From SB25 sp029560875 (GTDB lineage Bacteria; Bacteroidota; Bacteroidia; Bacteroidales; Tenuifilaceae): DNA of 64,000 bases. Below, one piece after another: positions 15,963 through 25,185 of the stretch. Position numbers and translations under genes: made by a program. Location of the stretch: contig DAOOPM010000011.1 of NCBI GenBank assembly GCA_035388225.1, positions 34,994-98,993 of the forward strand, read 5' to 3'. Position 1 is the first letter of the stretch; each line of letters starts with the position of its first letter. The notes under the pieces are model-generated. The model was not told where the DNA came from, did no database searches, and saw only the letters and a program-made list of their open reading frames with translations.

Positions 15963-17117
15963 TTACTTTTTTACAATTTTATTCTTATAATAATCGTCTA
16001 GAATGCTTTCGATTAATGGAGTGTAGAATGTATTGAAGAATTCTGTTTTTTCCGTTTTCTTCTGTAGCAACTTGTTCCAGAATTTGCCATAGGCAATTTT
16101 GGATGTTGAGGTTTTAACAGGGTTCTCGGCAAAATCGCCAGCAAAATAGAAGGTTGGTTCATTTTCGGATGCTTGAATTATAGCAGGAAAACTTGCATTA
16201 AGACCAAGTTTGTTGAGTTGTTCTTTACCTTTTTCGGTTAAATCGAGATTGAAATTTGCATGAACAGTTGCTGTAACGCTTGGAACAATAAATTCGAACC
16301 AGCAAGGGTATAGTGTTTTCTTTGGAAGTTTAAATTGCTTTTCGCCGCTAGCAGTAGCTTCAATAATAGGGGTTAAGGTTTTTAGCGATTCCTCCAGTTC
16401 TAAAACATCAATTAAACCATCGTTGCTAATAAGAATAATTCCTTTACTCTGCTTTGGCCAAGGTTTTAGGTGTTGCGATTCATATAGTTTAGGAATCCAT
16501 TCTGCAGGCCCGTATGGTTTTTCAGGGTCTAGTGTGTTAAAAACCCGTCCACACCAGCCTGTCCACATAAGATTGAATAGTTGTTCTGTTTTACTTCGGA
16601 TTAGCGCATTGGTGGGGGTGCTGAACATATTGTATTCGCCAATTATTAACTTACCGCTCTCCTTCATTTTTTTTAGGAGCAAAAAGTCGTTTTGGTTTAA
16701 TCCGCCGTACACTTTTGACGAGTGAATAGGCTGTGTAATATTTTTGTACCACTCAAAAGAGTAAACACCATAACAATCGGTATAATAGGCCGCATCGTAA
16801 GCGGCGGCATAAGCATCAACCTCATTAATACGAATAGCCTTAAAATCAAAAATCTCGTTTTCTAAATCAATCGGAAAGAACCCCCAGTAGTCTCTGGAAA
16901 CGGAGTATGGTTCGCCATCGGGGCCAACATATCGGTTCTGATTTAACAACCAAACAAATGCCTTATGCTCAGGCCTATCTGAACGGATTACTGTTTTATC
17001 GAGTATGTAAATGTTGAGTTTTTTCTTAGGTTGAAATTTCCAAACAAAGAAAAGGGAAACAATGAGAAGTAAAACCAATATCAAAAGGATTGATACTTTT
17101 TTAATCAGTTTTTTCAT
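15963..17117 (-). CDS. Membrane-anchored protein of unknown function
   Basis: I do not recognise this 384-residue protein. A single hydrophobic anchor lies at about residues 8-28, with two preceding lysines pairs (MKKLIKK), so the rest is extracytoplasmic. The soluble part starts with LNIYILDKTVIRSDRPEHKAF..., contains GEPYSVSRDYWGFFP, DAYAAAYDAAYYTDCYGVYSFEWY and GEYNMFSTPTNALIRSKTEQLFNLMWTGWCGR in separated stretches, and has many aromatic residues. The order of segments hints at an alpha/beta polysaccharide- or peptide-handling domain (a GATase1-like feel around LKKMKESGKLIIGEYNMFS), but this is only a guess. Monocistronic. Confidence 0.7.
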   Translation of the reverse strand: MKKLIKKVSILLILVLLLIVSLFFVWKFQPKKKLNIYILDKTVIRSDRPEHKAFVWLLNQNRYVGPDGEPYSVSRDYWGFFPIDLENEIFDFKAIRINEVDAYAAAYDAAYYTDCYGVYSFEWYKNITQPIHSSKVYGGLNQNDFLLLKKMKESGKLIIGEYNMFSTPTNALIRSKTEQLFNLMWTGWCGRVFNTLDPEKPYGPAEWIPKLYESQHLKPWPKQSKGIILISNDGLIDVLELEESLKTLTPIIEATASGEKQFKLPKKTLYPCWFEFIVPSVTATVHANFNLDLTEKGKEQLNKLGLNASFPAIIQASENEPTFYFAGDFAENPVKTSTSKIAYGKFWNKLLQKKTEKTEFFNTFYTPLIESILDDYYKNKIVKK

Positions 17118-17275
17118 TTTATGAGGGGTTATCGGATTATTAACTAAATCAACCTTATAGGAGGGAAAAATACAAAAAAATATTAACTATACCTTGTTTG
17201 CAAGGTAAATTTCTGGTAATGTTACTAAATTATAGTAAGACTTGTAGTGTATTGGGTGATTCTGGAATGCAAGTC

Positions 17276-18154
17276 TTAAAACCTTGCAAATACTCCGTTC
17301 GGCATTATTCTCCCATAATTATCTGGAACAACCAGTTCCCCTGATTCAATATTTTCCTTCTTAAAAATTGTATAGAGTAAACTTTTTGCAACATTGGACG
17401 AAAAGCCCATTGAGTAAAGGTTTAAAACAATGAAGAAATTGTTTTTATCTGAAATTTCATAACAAACTTTCAGTAACTCATTCACTGATTTTTCAAGAAT
17501 CCATTTCTCGCCACTGGGGCCACGTCCGTATGCTGGAGGGTCTAGAATTATTCCATTGTAGGTTTTTCCTCGTTTAGCTTCGCGGTTTGCGTATTTTAGA
17601 GCATCCTCAATAACCCAGCGGATGTTTGAGAGACCCGATAGATTCATATTCTCATTGGCCCAGGTAACTGTTGGCTTAACTGAATCAACGTGGGTTACAT
17701 CGGCACCTGCAGCGCAAGCCGCAAGCGATGCTCCTCCAGTATAGGCAAATAGGTTCAGTACGGTTGGCTTTTGTAAGTTAAAACTTTTAACTCGGTCGTA
17801 AATAAAATTCCAGTTCGATGCCTGTTCCGGAAAAATTCCAACGTGCTTAAATGCGGTTAGACCAAGTCGGAACTTCAACTTCATTTCCTTGTAGTTATAC
17901 TCCACGTACCATTGCTTTAGAGCGTTGGGCTTGCTTTCCCAATCGCCTCGCTCTGCTTCGGCCACATAATTGCCCTGTTTGTATATGAACGTTGAGTTGG
18001 CAAGTTTTTGCCACTCCTTTTGGGGTAGTGCCTTATCCCAAATTGCTTGGGGTTCGGGGCGTGCAACTACTTGATTTCCGAAACGTTCAAGTTTTTCGAA
18101 ATTACCAGAGTCAATTAATTCGTAATCGGGCCAATTGGGTTGTAACTGGAGCAT
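17276..18154 (-). CDS. SAM-dependent RNA methyltransferase-like protein (RlmI/RlmK-like core)
   Basis: The 292-residue protein contains the class I methyltransferase SAM site LNLFAYTGGASLAACAAGA (about residues 134-152), the acidic VTHVDSVKPTVTWANEN loop and the catalytic-loop signature GIILDPPAYGRG (DPPxxG), as in the 23S rRNA m5C methyltransferase RlmI and in the C-terminal part of RlmKL. The N-terminal PUA domain of RlmI is absent; instead an about 110-residue N-terminal segment precedes the core. Target RNA is unknown. Single gene on the minus strand. Confidence 0.85.
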   Translation of the reverse strand: MLQLQPNWPDYELIDSGNFEKLERFGNQVVARPEPQAIWDKALPQKEWQKLANSTFIYKQGNYVAEAERGDWESKPNALKQWYVEYNYKEMKLKFRLGLTAFKHVGIFPEQASNWNFIYDRVKSFNLQKPTVLNLFAYTGGASLAACAAGADVTHVDSVKPTVTWANENMNLSGLSNIRWVIEDALKYANREAKRGKTYNGIILDPPAYGRGPSGEKWILEKSVNELLKVCYEISDKNNFFIVLNLYSMGFSSNVAKSLLYTIFKKENIESGELVVPDNYGRIMPNGVFARF

Positions 18155-18170
18155 ATAAAATAAATTTTTG

Positions 18171-18178
18171 CAAAGGTA
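18171..18178 (-). promoter_or_regulatory. -7 promoter element (TACCTTTG)
   Basis: Minus-strand TACCTTTG matches TAnnTTTG and lies 16 bp upstream of the methyltransferase-like gene start, implying a very short leader. Confidence 0.45.
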
Positions 18179-18191
18179 ATGGTTTTATTTT

Positions 18192-18222
18192 ATAGTCCAT
18201 ATTCTATTGTCCATAGTCCATC
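18192..18222. repeat. TAGTCCAT short direct repeats
   Basis: TAGTCCAT, TTGTCCAT and TAGTCCAT occur within 31 bp between two minus-strand genes. They resemble the interspersed GGAG/CTCC family loosely (GTCC for CTCC) and may be a variant. Confidence 0.4.
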
Positions 18223-18284
18223 AATAAAGGCAAATCTTAATTATCTATGAGCCCCTGTTAATAGTAAGGATTAAGTGTCTGGGT

Positions 18285-20270
18285 TTAAATTGCAATTTGG
18301 TTTATTTGATTTACTATAGCCCCTATTTCTTTTTCGGGTTTTAAGCAGGAATTGCCATAACAGATTTGAATTTCCGATTTCTTTTCGTCATCAATATGTT
18401 TATAAATAACATAAGGATGAATTACCCCTTTTTGAATTTCAATTAAGTCACCCATGCTTTTACCAACTTTTCCAATATGAACAACCCCTAGCGATTGTGC
18501 CAGAAACAGTTCTGTCCAAGCATAAACAAATACTCCTCCGCTTTTTGTTATCTCCTCGATGTTAGCAAGCATTTGCAATGCCATCTTTTTGTAGGATTCG
18601 TTCGGAATAATTTCTGCCAAAAGAAATAGGTTAAAAGCCATTACTGCATTTGCCGAAGGCAAAACACCATCCATGAGTTCCATTTTACGGGCAATTAGCC
18701 TATTGCTGGTTGGGGTGTAGAAAAACATCCCTGAATTATCATCATAAAAATTGATAATTGTACTTTCTAGCAGTTGGTTAGCCTTGTCAATCCAACTCTT
18801 ATCAAAAGTAGCATTGTAAAGCATTATTAGTGCTCGGATATAGTTGGCGTAATCGTCCAAAAGGGGTTCGGTATAAACCTTTCCTTTGCAAGAAATTCTA
18901 TTCAGTTTTCCATTTACAAAATGGGTATCCTCAATATACCTGTTTGCCAGTAAGGCAAGGTCAAGGTAATTTCTATCTCCAAAACTAATATAGGCCTGAA
19001 CCAAGGCGGAAATCATAAGCCCATTCCACGATGTTATAATTTTATCGTCAACTAGAGGTGGAACTCTATGATTTCTGATATTATAAAGTTTCTCTAAACT
19101 TCTATTTAACCTGTACTCAATTTCTTTAGCGGGAATATTGAAAATGCTCTCAAGTTGTTCATCTGTGCTACATCGCATTAATACATTGGTGTTTTCCCAA
19201 TTACCAGCAGGTGTAATGCCAAACGCTGCACAGAAAATTTCCGAATCGTATCCCAACTCTTTTTCAACCTCGTCCTTTTTCCAGGTGTAGTATTCTCCTT
19301 CCTGACCATTGCAATCAGCATCCAATGCGCTGTAGAATCCGCCCAATGGCGATTGAAGTTTTTTGGTTATAAACTTAATTGTTTCATCAACCACTTTCTT
19401 GTATAGTGGGTTTGGGTTAACTCTATATGCTAATGAGTATAACTCAATGAGCTGAGCATTGTCGTAAAGCATTTTCTCAAAATGAGGCACATGCCATTTA
19501 TCGTCCACAGAGTATCGGAAAAAACCTCCGCCTACGTGGTCGTATATACCACCTTCGGCAATTCGTTCAAGTGTTACTCCTACAAAATTGTTTATCTCGC
19601 TGCACTTAGAATGGTTGGAGTACTCAAGCATCAACTTCATAAAACTTGGCATCGGAAATTTGGGTGCACCTTTTGTTCCTCCAAACTTATAGTCTAAGGT
19701 TCTTTTTATTACATCGATATTCTCCTTTAACGATTCATTAGGGCTTTTAATACCAATATCTGCCTTACTATAGACTATCTCAGAGTTTGCAATTCCCTGT
19801 TCAAGTTCCTCTGCAACCTCTATAACTCTTTGTGGGTCTCTTAACCAGGTTTCGTTTAAACTATCCAGAATGTTTTTCCATTGCTCTTTAGGAAAGTAAG
19901 TTCCTCCGTAAACAGGTTTACCATCGGGTAAAGCAAAACAGTTCAAGGGCCAACCGCCGCGCCGGGTAATTATTTGAACGGCATTCATGTAAATCTGGTC
20001 AATATCGGGACGTTCCTCGCGGTCAACTTTTACACAAACATACTTGCTGTTCATAATTTCTGCCACCTCGAAGTCCGTAAACGATTCGTGCTCCATAACA
20101 TGGCACCAATGGCAACTACTGTAGCCAATGCTTATCAGAAGCAGTTTATTCTCTCGTTTAGCAATCTCAAAGGCTTCATCGCCCCATGGGTACCATTTAA
20201 CTGGGTTGTAGGAATGTTGAAGTAAATATGGGCTTACCTCGTTAACTAGGCTGTTTGGTTCATTTAACAT
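18285..20270 (-). CDS. DUF255 thioredoxin-domain protein (YyaL/SPATA20 family)
   Basis: The 661-residue protein has the N-terminal thioredoxin-like domain with SIGYSSCHWCHVMEHESF (Cys53, Cys56) followed by a long alpha/alpha-barrel domain related to N-acylglucosamine-2-epimerase and glycosidase folds (GGTKGAPKFPMPSF, YDHVGGGFFRYSVDDKWHVPH, EGEYYTW). This is the normal length for the bacterial family, called YyaL in Bacillus and SPATA20 in animals; the biochemical role is unsettled. Cytoplasmic, no signal peptide. Single gene, divergent from the TlpA-like gene. Confidence 0.92.
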   Translation of the reverse strand: MLNEPNSLVNEVSPYLLQHSYNPVKWYPWGDEAFEIAKRENKLLLISIGYSSCHWCHVMEHESFTDFEVAEIMNSKYVCVKVDREERPDIDQIYMNAVQIITRRGGWPLNCFALPDGKPVYGGTYFPKEQWKNILDSLNETWLRDPQRVIEVAEELEQGIANSEIVYSKADIGIKSPNESLKENIDVIKRTLDYKFGGTKGAPKFPMPSFMKLMLEYSNHSKCSEINNFVGVTLERIAEGGIYDHVGGGFFRYSVDDKWHVPHFEKMLYDNAQLIELYSLAYRVNPNPLYKKVVDETIKFITKKLQSPLGGFYSALDADCNGQEGEYYTWKKDEVEKELGYDSEIFCAAFGITPAGNWENTNVLMRCSTDEQLESIFNIPAKEIEYRLNRSLEKLYNIRNHRVPPLVDDKIITSWNGLMISALVQAYISFGDRNYLDLALLANRYIEDTHFVNGKLNRISCKGKVYTEPLLDDYANYIRALIMLYNATFDKSWIDKANQLLESTIINFYDDNSGMFFYTPTSNRLIARKMELMDGVLPSANAVMAFNLFLLAEIIPNESYKKMALQMLANIEEITKSGGVFVYAWTELFLAQSLGVVHIGKVGKSMGDLIEIQKGVIHPYVIYKHIDDEKKSEIQICYGNSCLKPEKEIGAIVNQINQIAI

Positions 20271-20435
20271 AAGAAATATGTTTTAGGCATATTGTTTGTT
20301 CTCTCTTTTAACAAGAAAAGTGCTGGATTGTTGAAGTTCTTATAACTTATCTTTTTATTTTTTGATGTTCAATGTTCTTTTTTAACTATTTTTGATGTAC
20401 TTAAAACCACTCAATACATTATAAATACTATTGAT

Positions 20436-21845
20436 ATGAGGAGATTAATTGCTTTTATAGTACTAGTTACCTTGGTAAGCGTGGCTGTTTTTGCTCAAAA
20501 GCCTGCTTATAGAATTGAGGTACAAATAGAGGGATTGAAGGATACATCCTTGTTGCTTGGATACCATTTTGGTGATAAAAAATTTGTAAGCGATACCGCT
20601 AAAGTTGACTCTAAAGGGGTTGCTGTTTTTACTGGCGACTCATTGCTTAAAGGCGGTATTTATCTGGTTATAATGCCCGGTAAAACTTACTTTGAGGTAC
20701 TTGTTGGCAACAATCAGAATTTCAAGGTAAAAACAACAAAGGAGAATTTCTTTAATAACCTCAAGTTTTTTAATTCCGAAGAAAACACTGCATTTCTTGA
20801 GTATCAAAAATTTATGGTTGAAATGCAAAAGAAGAACAAAGAATTATCCGACCAGATGAAGGAGGCCATTAAGGATACCGTTAAGGCTCGCGAACTCAGA
20901 GGTAAACTAAACGACCTCAATACCGAGGTGGTTAAATACTGGGATAGCGTTATCGATAAGCACAAAGGTCAACTTCTATCATCGTTAATTAAAGCCATGA
21001 AGAATGTTGATGTTCCTGAGTTTACGACTCCAAAGGAAACTCCAAAATACGATTCTTTACAATGGGCTCATAGCTATCAGTTCAATAAGGTTCATTACTT
21101 TGATAATATAGATTTTTCTGATAGTCGGTTGTTGCGCACCCCAATTATTGAAGGTAAAATTAATACCTATTTCGATAGAGTTCTAATTCCACACCCCGAT
21201 AGTATTACTCCACAGGCTATTGCTTTGGTTGAGAAATCGAAGGCGAATAAGGAGGTTTATCAGTATGTGCTGTCATTTTTGATAAATAAGTTTCTAAGTT
21301 CCGAACAAATGGGGATGGATGGTGTTTTTGTGGCGCTTTCTGAGAAGTACTATCTTGCAGGTCAGGCATGGTTTGCTGATCAGAAAATTGTTGATAAAAT
21401 TGCTGAACGAGTAAAGGCCTTAAAGCCTAACCTAATTGGAAATTTGGCTCCCGATTTATGGCTTCCTAATCCTTATGGTAAGTACTTTAGATTGAGCGAA
21501 GTAAAATCAAAGGTAACTGTGGTTTATTTTTGGGATCCAGAGTGTTCGCATTGTAAAACTGTTACCCCAAACCTTAAGAAAACGTACGATAAATTTAAAT
21601 CTAAAGGATTTGAGGTTTATGCGGTATTTACCCAAGGAGACCAGCCAAAGTGGATGGATTACATAAGTAAGCATGAGTTAGGTTGGATTAATGTTTGGGA
21701 TCCAACATTTAGTTCAAACTTCCGTAACCTTTACGATATATACGCTACGCCCGTGATATATGTGCTTGATGCCAACAAAAAAATAGTGATTAAAAGAATT
21801 AGCGTTGAAACTCTCGACCAATACCTAGAGGCTGAGTTAAAGTAA
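20436..21845 (+). CDS. TlpA/ResA-like thiol-disulfide oxidoreductase with DUF4369 domain
   Basis: The 469-residue precursor has a signal peptide (to about residue 20, VAVFAQ), an N-terminal DUF4369-like beta domain (about 25-125), a helical middle region with coiled-coil character (about 125-320, DUF5106-like) and a C-terminal thioredoxin domain (about 335-469) with the active site DPECSHCKTVTP and cis-Pro segment YATPVIYVLD. It acts in the periplasm, exchanging disulfides in exported proteins. This domain order is characteristic of Bacteroidota. Followed by a strong terminator. Confidence 0.92.
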   Translation: MRRLIAFIVLVTLVSVAVFAQKPAYRIEVQIEGLKDTSLLLGYHFGDKKFVSDTAKVDSKGVAVFTGDSLLKGGIYLVIMPGKTYFEVLVGNNQNFKVKTTKENFFNNLKFFNSEENTAFLEYQKFMVEMQKKNKELSDQMKEAIKDTVKARELRGKLNDLNTEVVKYWDSVIDKHKGQLLSSLIKAMKNVDVPEFTTPKETPKYDSLQWAHSYQFNKVHYFDNIDFSDSRLLRTPIIEGKINTYFDRVLIPHPDSITPQAIALVEKSKANKEVYQYVLSFLINKFLSSEQMGMDGVFVALSEKYYLAGQAWFADQKIVDKIAERVKALKPNLIGNLAPDLWLPNPYGKYFRLSEVKSKVTVVYFWDPECSHCKTVTPNLKKTYDKFKSKGFEVYAVFTQGDQPKWMDYISKHELGWINVWDPTFSSNFRNLYDIYATPVIYVLDANKKIVIKRISVETLDQYLEAELK

Positions 21846-21870
21846 TATTTGCAATTTATAGCCATATGAA

Positions 21871-21900
21871 AGGGATACCTCATGGTATCCCTTATTTTTT
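21871..21900 (+). terminator. Rho-independent terminator after TlpA-like gene
   Basis: AGGGATACC pairs perfectly with GGTATCCCT around a TCAT loop, followed by a T-rich tract. Confidence 0.85.
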
Positions 21901-21973
21901 AGAGGCATATTGGTAAGGTATTGACATTGCTATTGTTCCGATGTAAATTTATAGTTTACTAAAACATAATGGG

Positions 21974-23179
21974 ATGGATAATTTAGCAAAATCGAAACCA
22001 GTTATAGCGATTCTTACTGGCGGGGGCGATGTTCCTGGGTTAAACCCAGCAATACGTGCAATTACAATACGTGCACTGCGAGAAGGATTTGATGTTATAG
22101 GTCTTAGGCGGGGATGGGCTGGACTAATTGAGATTATTCGCGATAAGGTGGCCGATAATAGCAATTGTTTTGAGGTGTTGACCGAAGAACGGGTAAATAA
22201 AGCCTTCAGAACAGGGGGGACGTTCCTGCATACATCGCGTACAAATCCTGCAAAGGTTGCAAAGGATAGCGTGCCAGAACATCTGAAATCCAAGTACAAT
22301 AAACCTATAAACGATTTAACCCCCGATGTTATTAAAAATCTTGCATTTCTTGGAATTGATTATCTTATTCCCATTGGTGGTGACGATACACTAAGTTATG
22401 GCGTTAGGCTTTACCAGGAGGGATTTAAGGTTATTGCCATTCCTAAAACCATGGATAATGATGTTCCTGGAACCGATTACTGCATTGGATTTAGTACATG
22501 TGTAACTCGTACAATAGCATTGACTGATATGCTTAGAACCTCAGCTGGTTCGCATGAGCGTATTCTGGTGATGGAGGTTTTTGGGCGCTATGCTGGTTTT
22601 ACCGCTATGCTTCCAACGATGGCCGGTGTGGCAAATAGGTGTGTAATTCCCGAGTTTAAGTTTAGCTTGGAGCGATTAACTGAACTTTTAATCGACGATA
22701 GAAACCATAATCCAAGCAAGTATTCAACTGTTTTAGTTTCGGAGGGTGCCACTTTTGAGGGTATGGAGCAAATGTCGGTTCAAGGAACCGAACGCGATGC
22801 CTTTGGTCATGCTAAGTTGGGTGGAATTGGCGATATCGTTTCAAGGCAGGTAAAGGAATTGTCTGCAAAGTACAATAAGGGTAAAACTGTAAACATTATC
22901 AGCCAGAATTTAGGCTATTTGGTTAGAGGTGGGGAACCCGATGCCATTGATTCCATTGTGCCAATGGCATTTGGAAATCTAGCCCTAGACTTAATACTAA
23001 AGGGAATTCATGGTCGCTTGGTGGTACTTAAAAATGGTCGCTACGACAATATGCCTATTGATGTTGTTGTGAGCCAGAAGAAGATTGTGAACGTTGCTCG
23101 ATACTACAATACTGAACGTTTACGTCCTTTCTATAAGAGTTTTGAGATGCAACCGCTATTTATTATGACTAGTGAGTAG
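21974..23179 (+). CDS. 6-phosphofructokinase family protein with PPi-type specificity residues
   Basis: The 401-residue protein carries the PFK markers TGGGDVPGLNPAIRAI, IGGDDTLSYG (135-143) and PKTMDNDVPGTD (157-168; catalytic base Asp161), and MEVFGRYAGF. At the two positions that separate donors in characterised enzymes (Gly104 and Gly124 of E. coli PfkA), it has Asp138 and Lys158. That Asp/Lys combination is the hallmark of pyrophosphate-dependent PFK, making the glycolytic step reversible and ATP-sparing. Related enzymes of similar length are often auto-annotated as ATP-dependent. Single gene with terminators on both sides. Confidence 0.9.
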   Translation: MDNLAKSKPVIAILTGGGDVPGLNPAIRAITIRALREGFDVIGLRRGWAGLIEIIRDKVADNSNCFEVLTEERVNKAFRTGGTFLHTSRTNPAKVAKDSVPEHLKSKYNKPINDLTPDVIKNLAFLGIDYLIPIGGDDTLSYGVRLYQEGFKVIAIPKTMDNDVPGTDYCIGFSTCVTRTIALTDMLRTSAGSHERILVMEVFGRYAGFTAMLPTMAGVANRCVIPEFKFSLERLTELLIDDRNHNPSKYSTVLVSEGATFEGMEQMSVQGTERDAFGHAKLGGIGDIVSRQVKELSAKYNKGKTVNIISQNLGYLVRGGEPDAIDSIVPMAFGNLALDLILKGIHGRLVVLKNGRYDNMPIDVVVSQKKIVNVARYYNTERLRPFYKSFEMQPLFIMTSE

Positions 23180-23229
23180 TGGAGTTGCTCAACCGTATGG
23201 TATTAAAATGGAGTAATGGATTGATGGAG
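23178..23229. repeat. GGAG/CTCC repeat, copy 2 (short)
   Basis: Contains AGTGGAGTTGCTC and AATGGAGTAATGGATTGATGGAG, a reduced version of the interspersed 8-bp-unit repeat. It overlaps the stop codon of the phosphofructokinase gene and precedes the terminator. Confidence 0.5.
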
Positions 23230-23233
23230 AAAA

Positions 23234-23270
23234 AGAAGGAGATGCTTATGCATCTCCTTCTTTTATTTTT
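23234..23270. terminator. Bidirectional terminator between convergent genes
   Basis: AGAAGGAGATGC (23234-23245) pairs perfectly with GCATCTCCTTCT (23250-23261) over a TTAT loop, with T-rich sequence after it on the plus strand and A-rich before it. Confidence 0.85.
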
Positions 23271-23278
23271 AGGCTATG

Positions 23279-25174
23279 TTATGCTTTAAAATAAGCAACC
23301 ATTTCTTTGAGTTGCTGTGCTTGGCTTAGCAATTCCTCTGCACTCGATGCTATTTCCTCAGCTAACGATGCGTTATGCTGTGTTAATTGGTTTAGTTGCT
23401 GAATTGCATTATTAACTTGGTCGGCTCCTCCGTTTTGCTCAACACTTGCCGCGGCAATTTCCTGAACCAATTGAGCCGTTTTTTCAATCTGAGGAACAAT
23501 GGACTGCAATTCTTTGCCCGCAGTTTCTGCGGTTGATACACTGTAAGTGGAGAACTTACTGATTTCATCCGCAGCAATTTTACTTCGTTCAGCAAGTTTT
23601 CGTACTTCAGCAGCAACTACTGCAAAGCCTTTGCCGTGTTCGCCTGCTCTTGCCGCTTCAACAGCAGCGTTAAGTGCAAGAATATTGGTTTGGAATGCAA
23701 TATCGGTAATAACGCCAATCTTTTGCGCAATTTGCATCATGGAGTTAATTGCAACATCAACGGACTCTTTCCCCTTTTTGCCACCAACCGATGCTAAGTT
23801 TGAAATTTTCTCAGTTTCGCGGGCATTATCAGTATTTTGCTGAATGCTGGAAACCATTTCCTCCATTGAACTGCTAACCTCTTCAACTGATGACGCTTGC
23901 TCGTTAGTACGTTCGGAGAGTTGTTGACTACCTTGGCTCATCTGGGTTGCTGCAGCGGAAAAACTCTCTGCTGCTTCGCGGATTGATGTTATTATTTGTT
24001 TTAGTTTCTCGGCCATATCGTGAACCGATTTGTAAACCAAGCCAATTTCATCGTTTCTAATATCATCTTTACGTTGAATGTTTAACTCTCCGTTGGCTAT
24101 TTGTGTTGTAACATCAACCAATGAGTAAATTGGCTTAATTGTTTGGCGAAGTACATAAATTAGGATTCCTATACTTATTGCAAATAGTACAGCCCCAAGA
24201 ATAATCTGATACCACATTTGGCTTACAGCTTTCTGGGTGATAATTTCCATTGGGATTGACATTCGTACCTGCCAAGGCAATTTGCTTTTTCCAACATAAA
24301 TAGGGACAAATACGCTAAGTAAATTATCCGTTTCAAGAATAACCTCTTCTCCTTCTTTGAGTTCTTTAATTTGGTTGTTAAAAGTTGAGGCATTATCTTC
24401 CTGTATGCTTTTGCCAATTAAATCGGCTTTAGCCGAATTTGCAGCGTAAACGCCTTCGTAACTTACAATGGCAATTTTAGCCTTTCCTTCGTAAAATTTT
24501 GAGTTCGATACAAGTTCTTGTAAGAAATCGATAGAATAGTCAATACCTGTAACTCCCATAAATTGAGAATTTCCAATAATTGGAGCCATGAAAGAAACCA
24601 TAAAAACCATTTTGCCCTGAATTGGATAATGTACGGGTTCTGTTACAAAATCTGTCATCAACTCTTTAGGCTTCCAGTACCAAGGAGCTGCATCCTGCTT
24701 GTCATAATCAATTAATGCTTCAACTACATATCCACCCGATCCGTTTTTGGTAAGATATGAAACAAATCTACCTGAATTATCATGACCGGCAGCGTTCACA
24801 TACCTTGAATCCATTCCATCGAAGACATTAGGTTCGAAGCAAATGGTAAAACCAAGATTATCTGAATTGCTTAGAAGTACCCTTGAGGCCATCAATTGAG
24901 CCTGTTCACGACTAATTGCCTTGTCTTTTTTTCCAGCAACATAACTCAAGGCATCGGCCATGGCACTAGCCGAAAGCATAGCTTTATCCATCCTAGACTT
25001 TACCTCGCCAGCATAATTCTTTGAAACAGCAATGGCCTCTTCCTTTGCCGCACTTATGGCAGTTTTCATGGCATTAATTGTGCTGAAAAGCACAAGTGCC
25101 GCCACAGTAAGAAATACACCAACACCAACTAACATTGTTAATCGGAGTTGAATGGAAAAGAATCTTCCTTTCAT
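23279..25174 (-). CDS. Methyl-accepting chemotaxis protein with periplasmic dCache-type sensor
   Basis: The 631-residue receptor has an N-terminal membrane helix (about 12-33), a periplasmic sensor of about 275 residues with the dCache signature (GFTICFEPNVFDGMD, APWYWKP, GVTGIDYSIDFL), a second membrane helix (about 320-342), a HAMP linker and a cytoplasmic signalling domain with the hairpin tip ITDIAFQTNILALNAAVEAA and RAGEHGKGFAVVAAEVRKLA. It should signal to CheA through CheW; no che gene is in the window. The outer-membrane protein gene ends 11 bp upstream, so the two are likely co-transcribed. Confidence 0.93.
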   Translation of the reverse strand: MKGRFFSIQLRLTMLVGVGVFLTVAALVLFSTINAMKTAISAAKEEAIAVSKNYAGEVKSRMDKAMLSASAMADALSYVAGKKDKAISREQAQLMASRVLLSNSDNLGFTICFEPNVFDGMDSRYVNAAGHDNSGRFVSYLTKNGSGGYVVEALIDYDKQDAAPWYWKPKELMTDFVTEPVHYPIQGKMVFMVSFMAPIIGNSQFMGVTGIDYSIDFLQELVSNSKFYEGKAKIAIVSYEGVYAANSAKADLIGKSIQEDNASTFNNQIKELKEGEEVILETDNLLSVFVPIYVGKSKLPWQVRMSIPMEIITQKAVSQMWYQIILGAVLFAISIGILIYVLRQTIKPIYSLVDVTTQIANGELNIQRKDDIRNDEIGLVYKSVHDMAEKLKQIITSIREAAESFSAAATQMSQGSQQLSERTNEQASSVEEVSSSMEEMVSSIQQNTDNARETEKISNLASVGGKKGKESVDVAINSMMQIAQKIGVITDIAFQTNILALNAAVEAARAGEHGKGFAVVAAEVRKLAERSKIAADEISKFSTYSVSTAETAGKELQSIVPQIEKTAQLVQEIAAASVEQNGGADQVNNAIQQLNQLTQHNASLAEEIASSAEELLSQAQQLKEMVAYFKA

Positions 25175-25185
25175 ATATAATTAGA

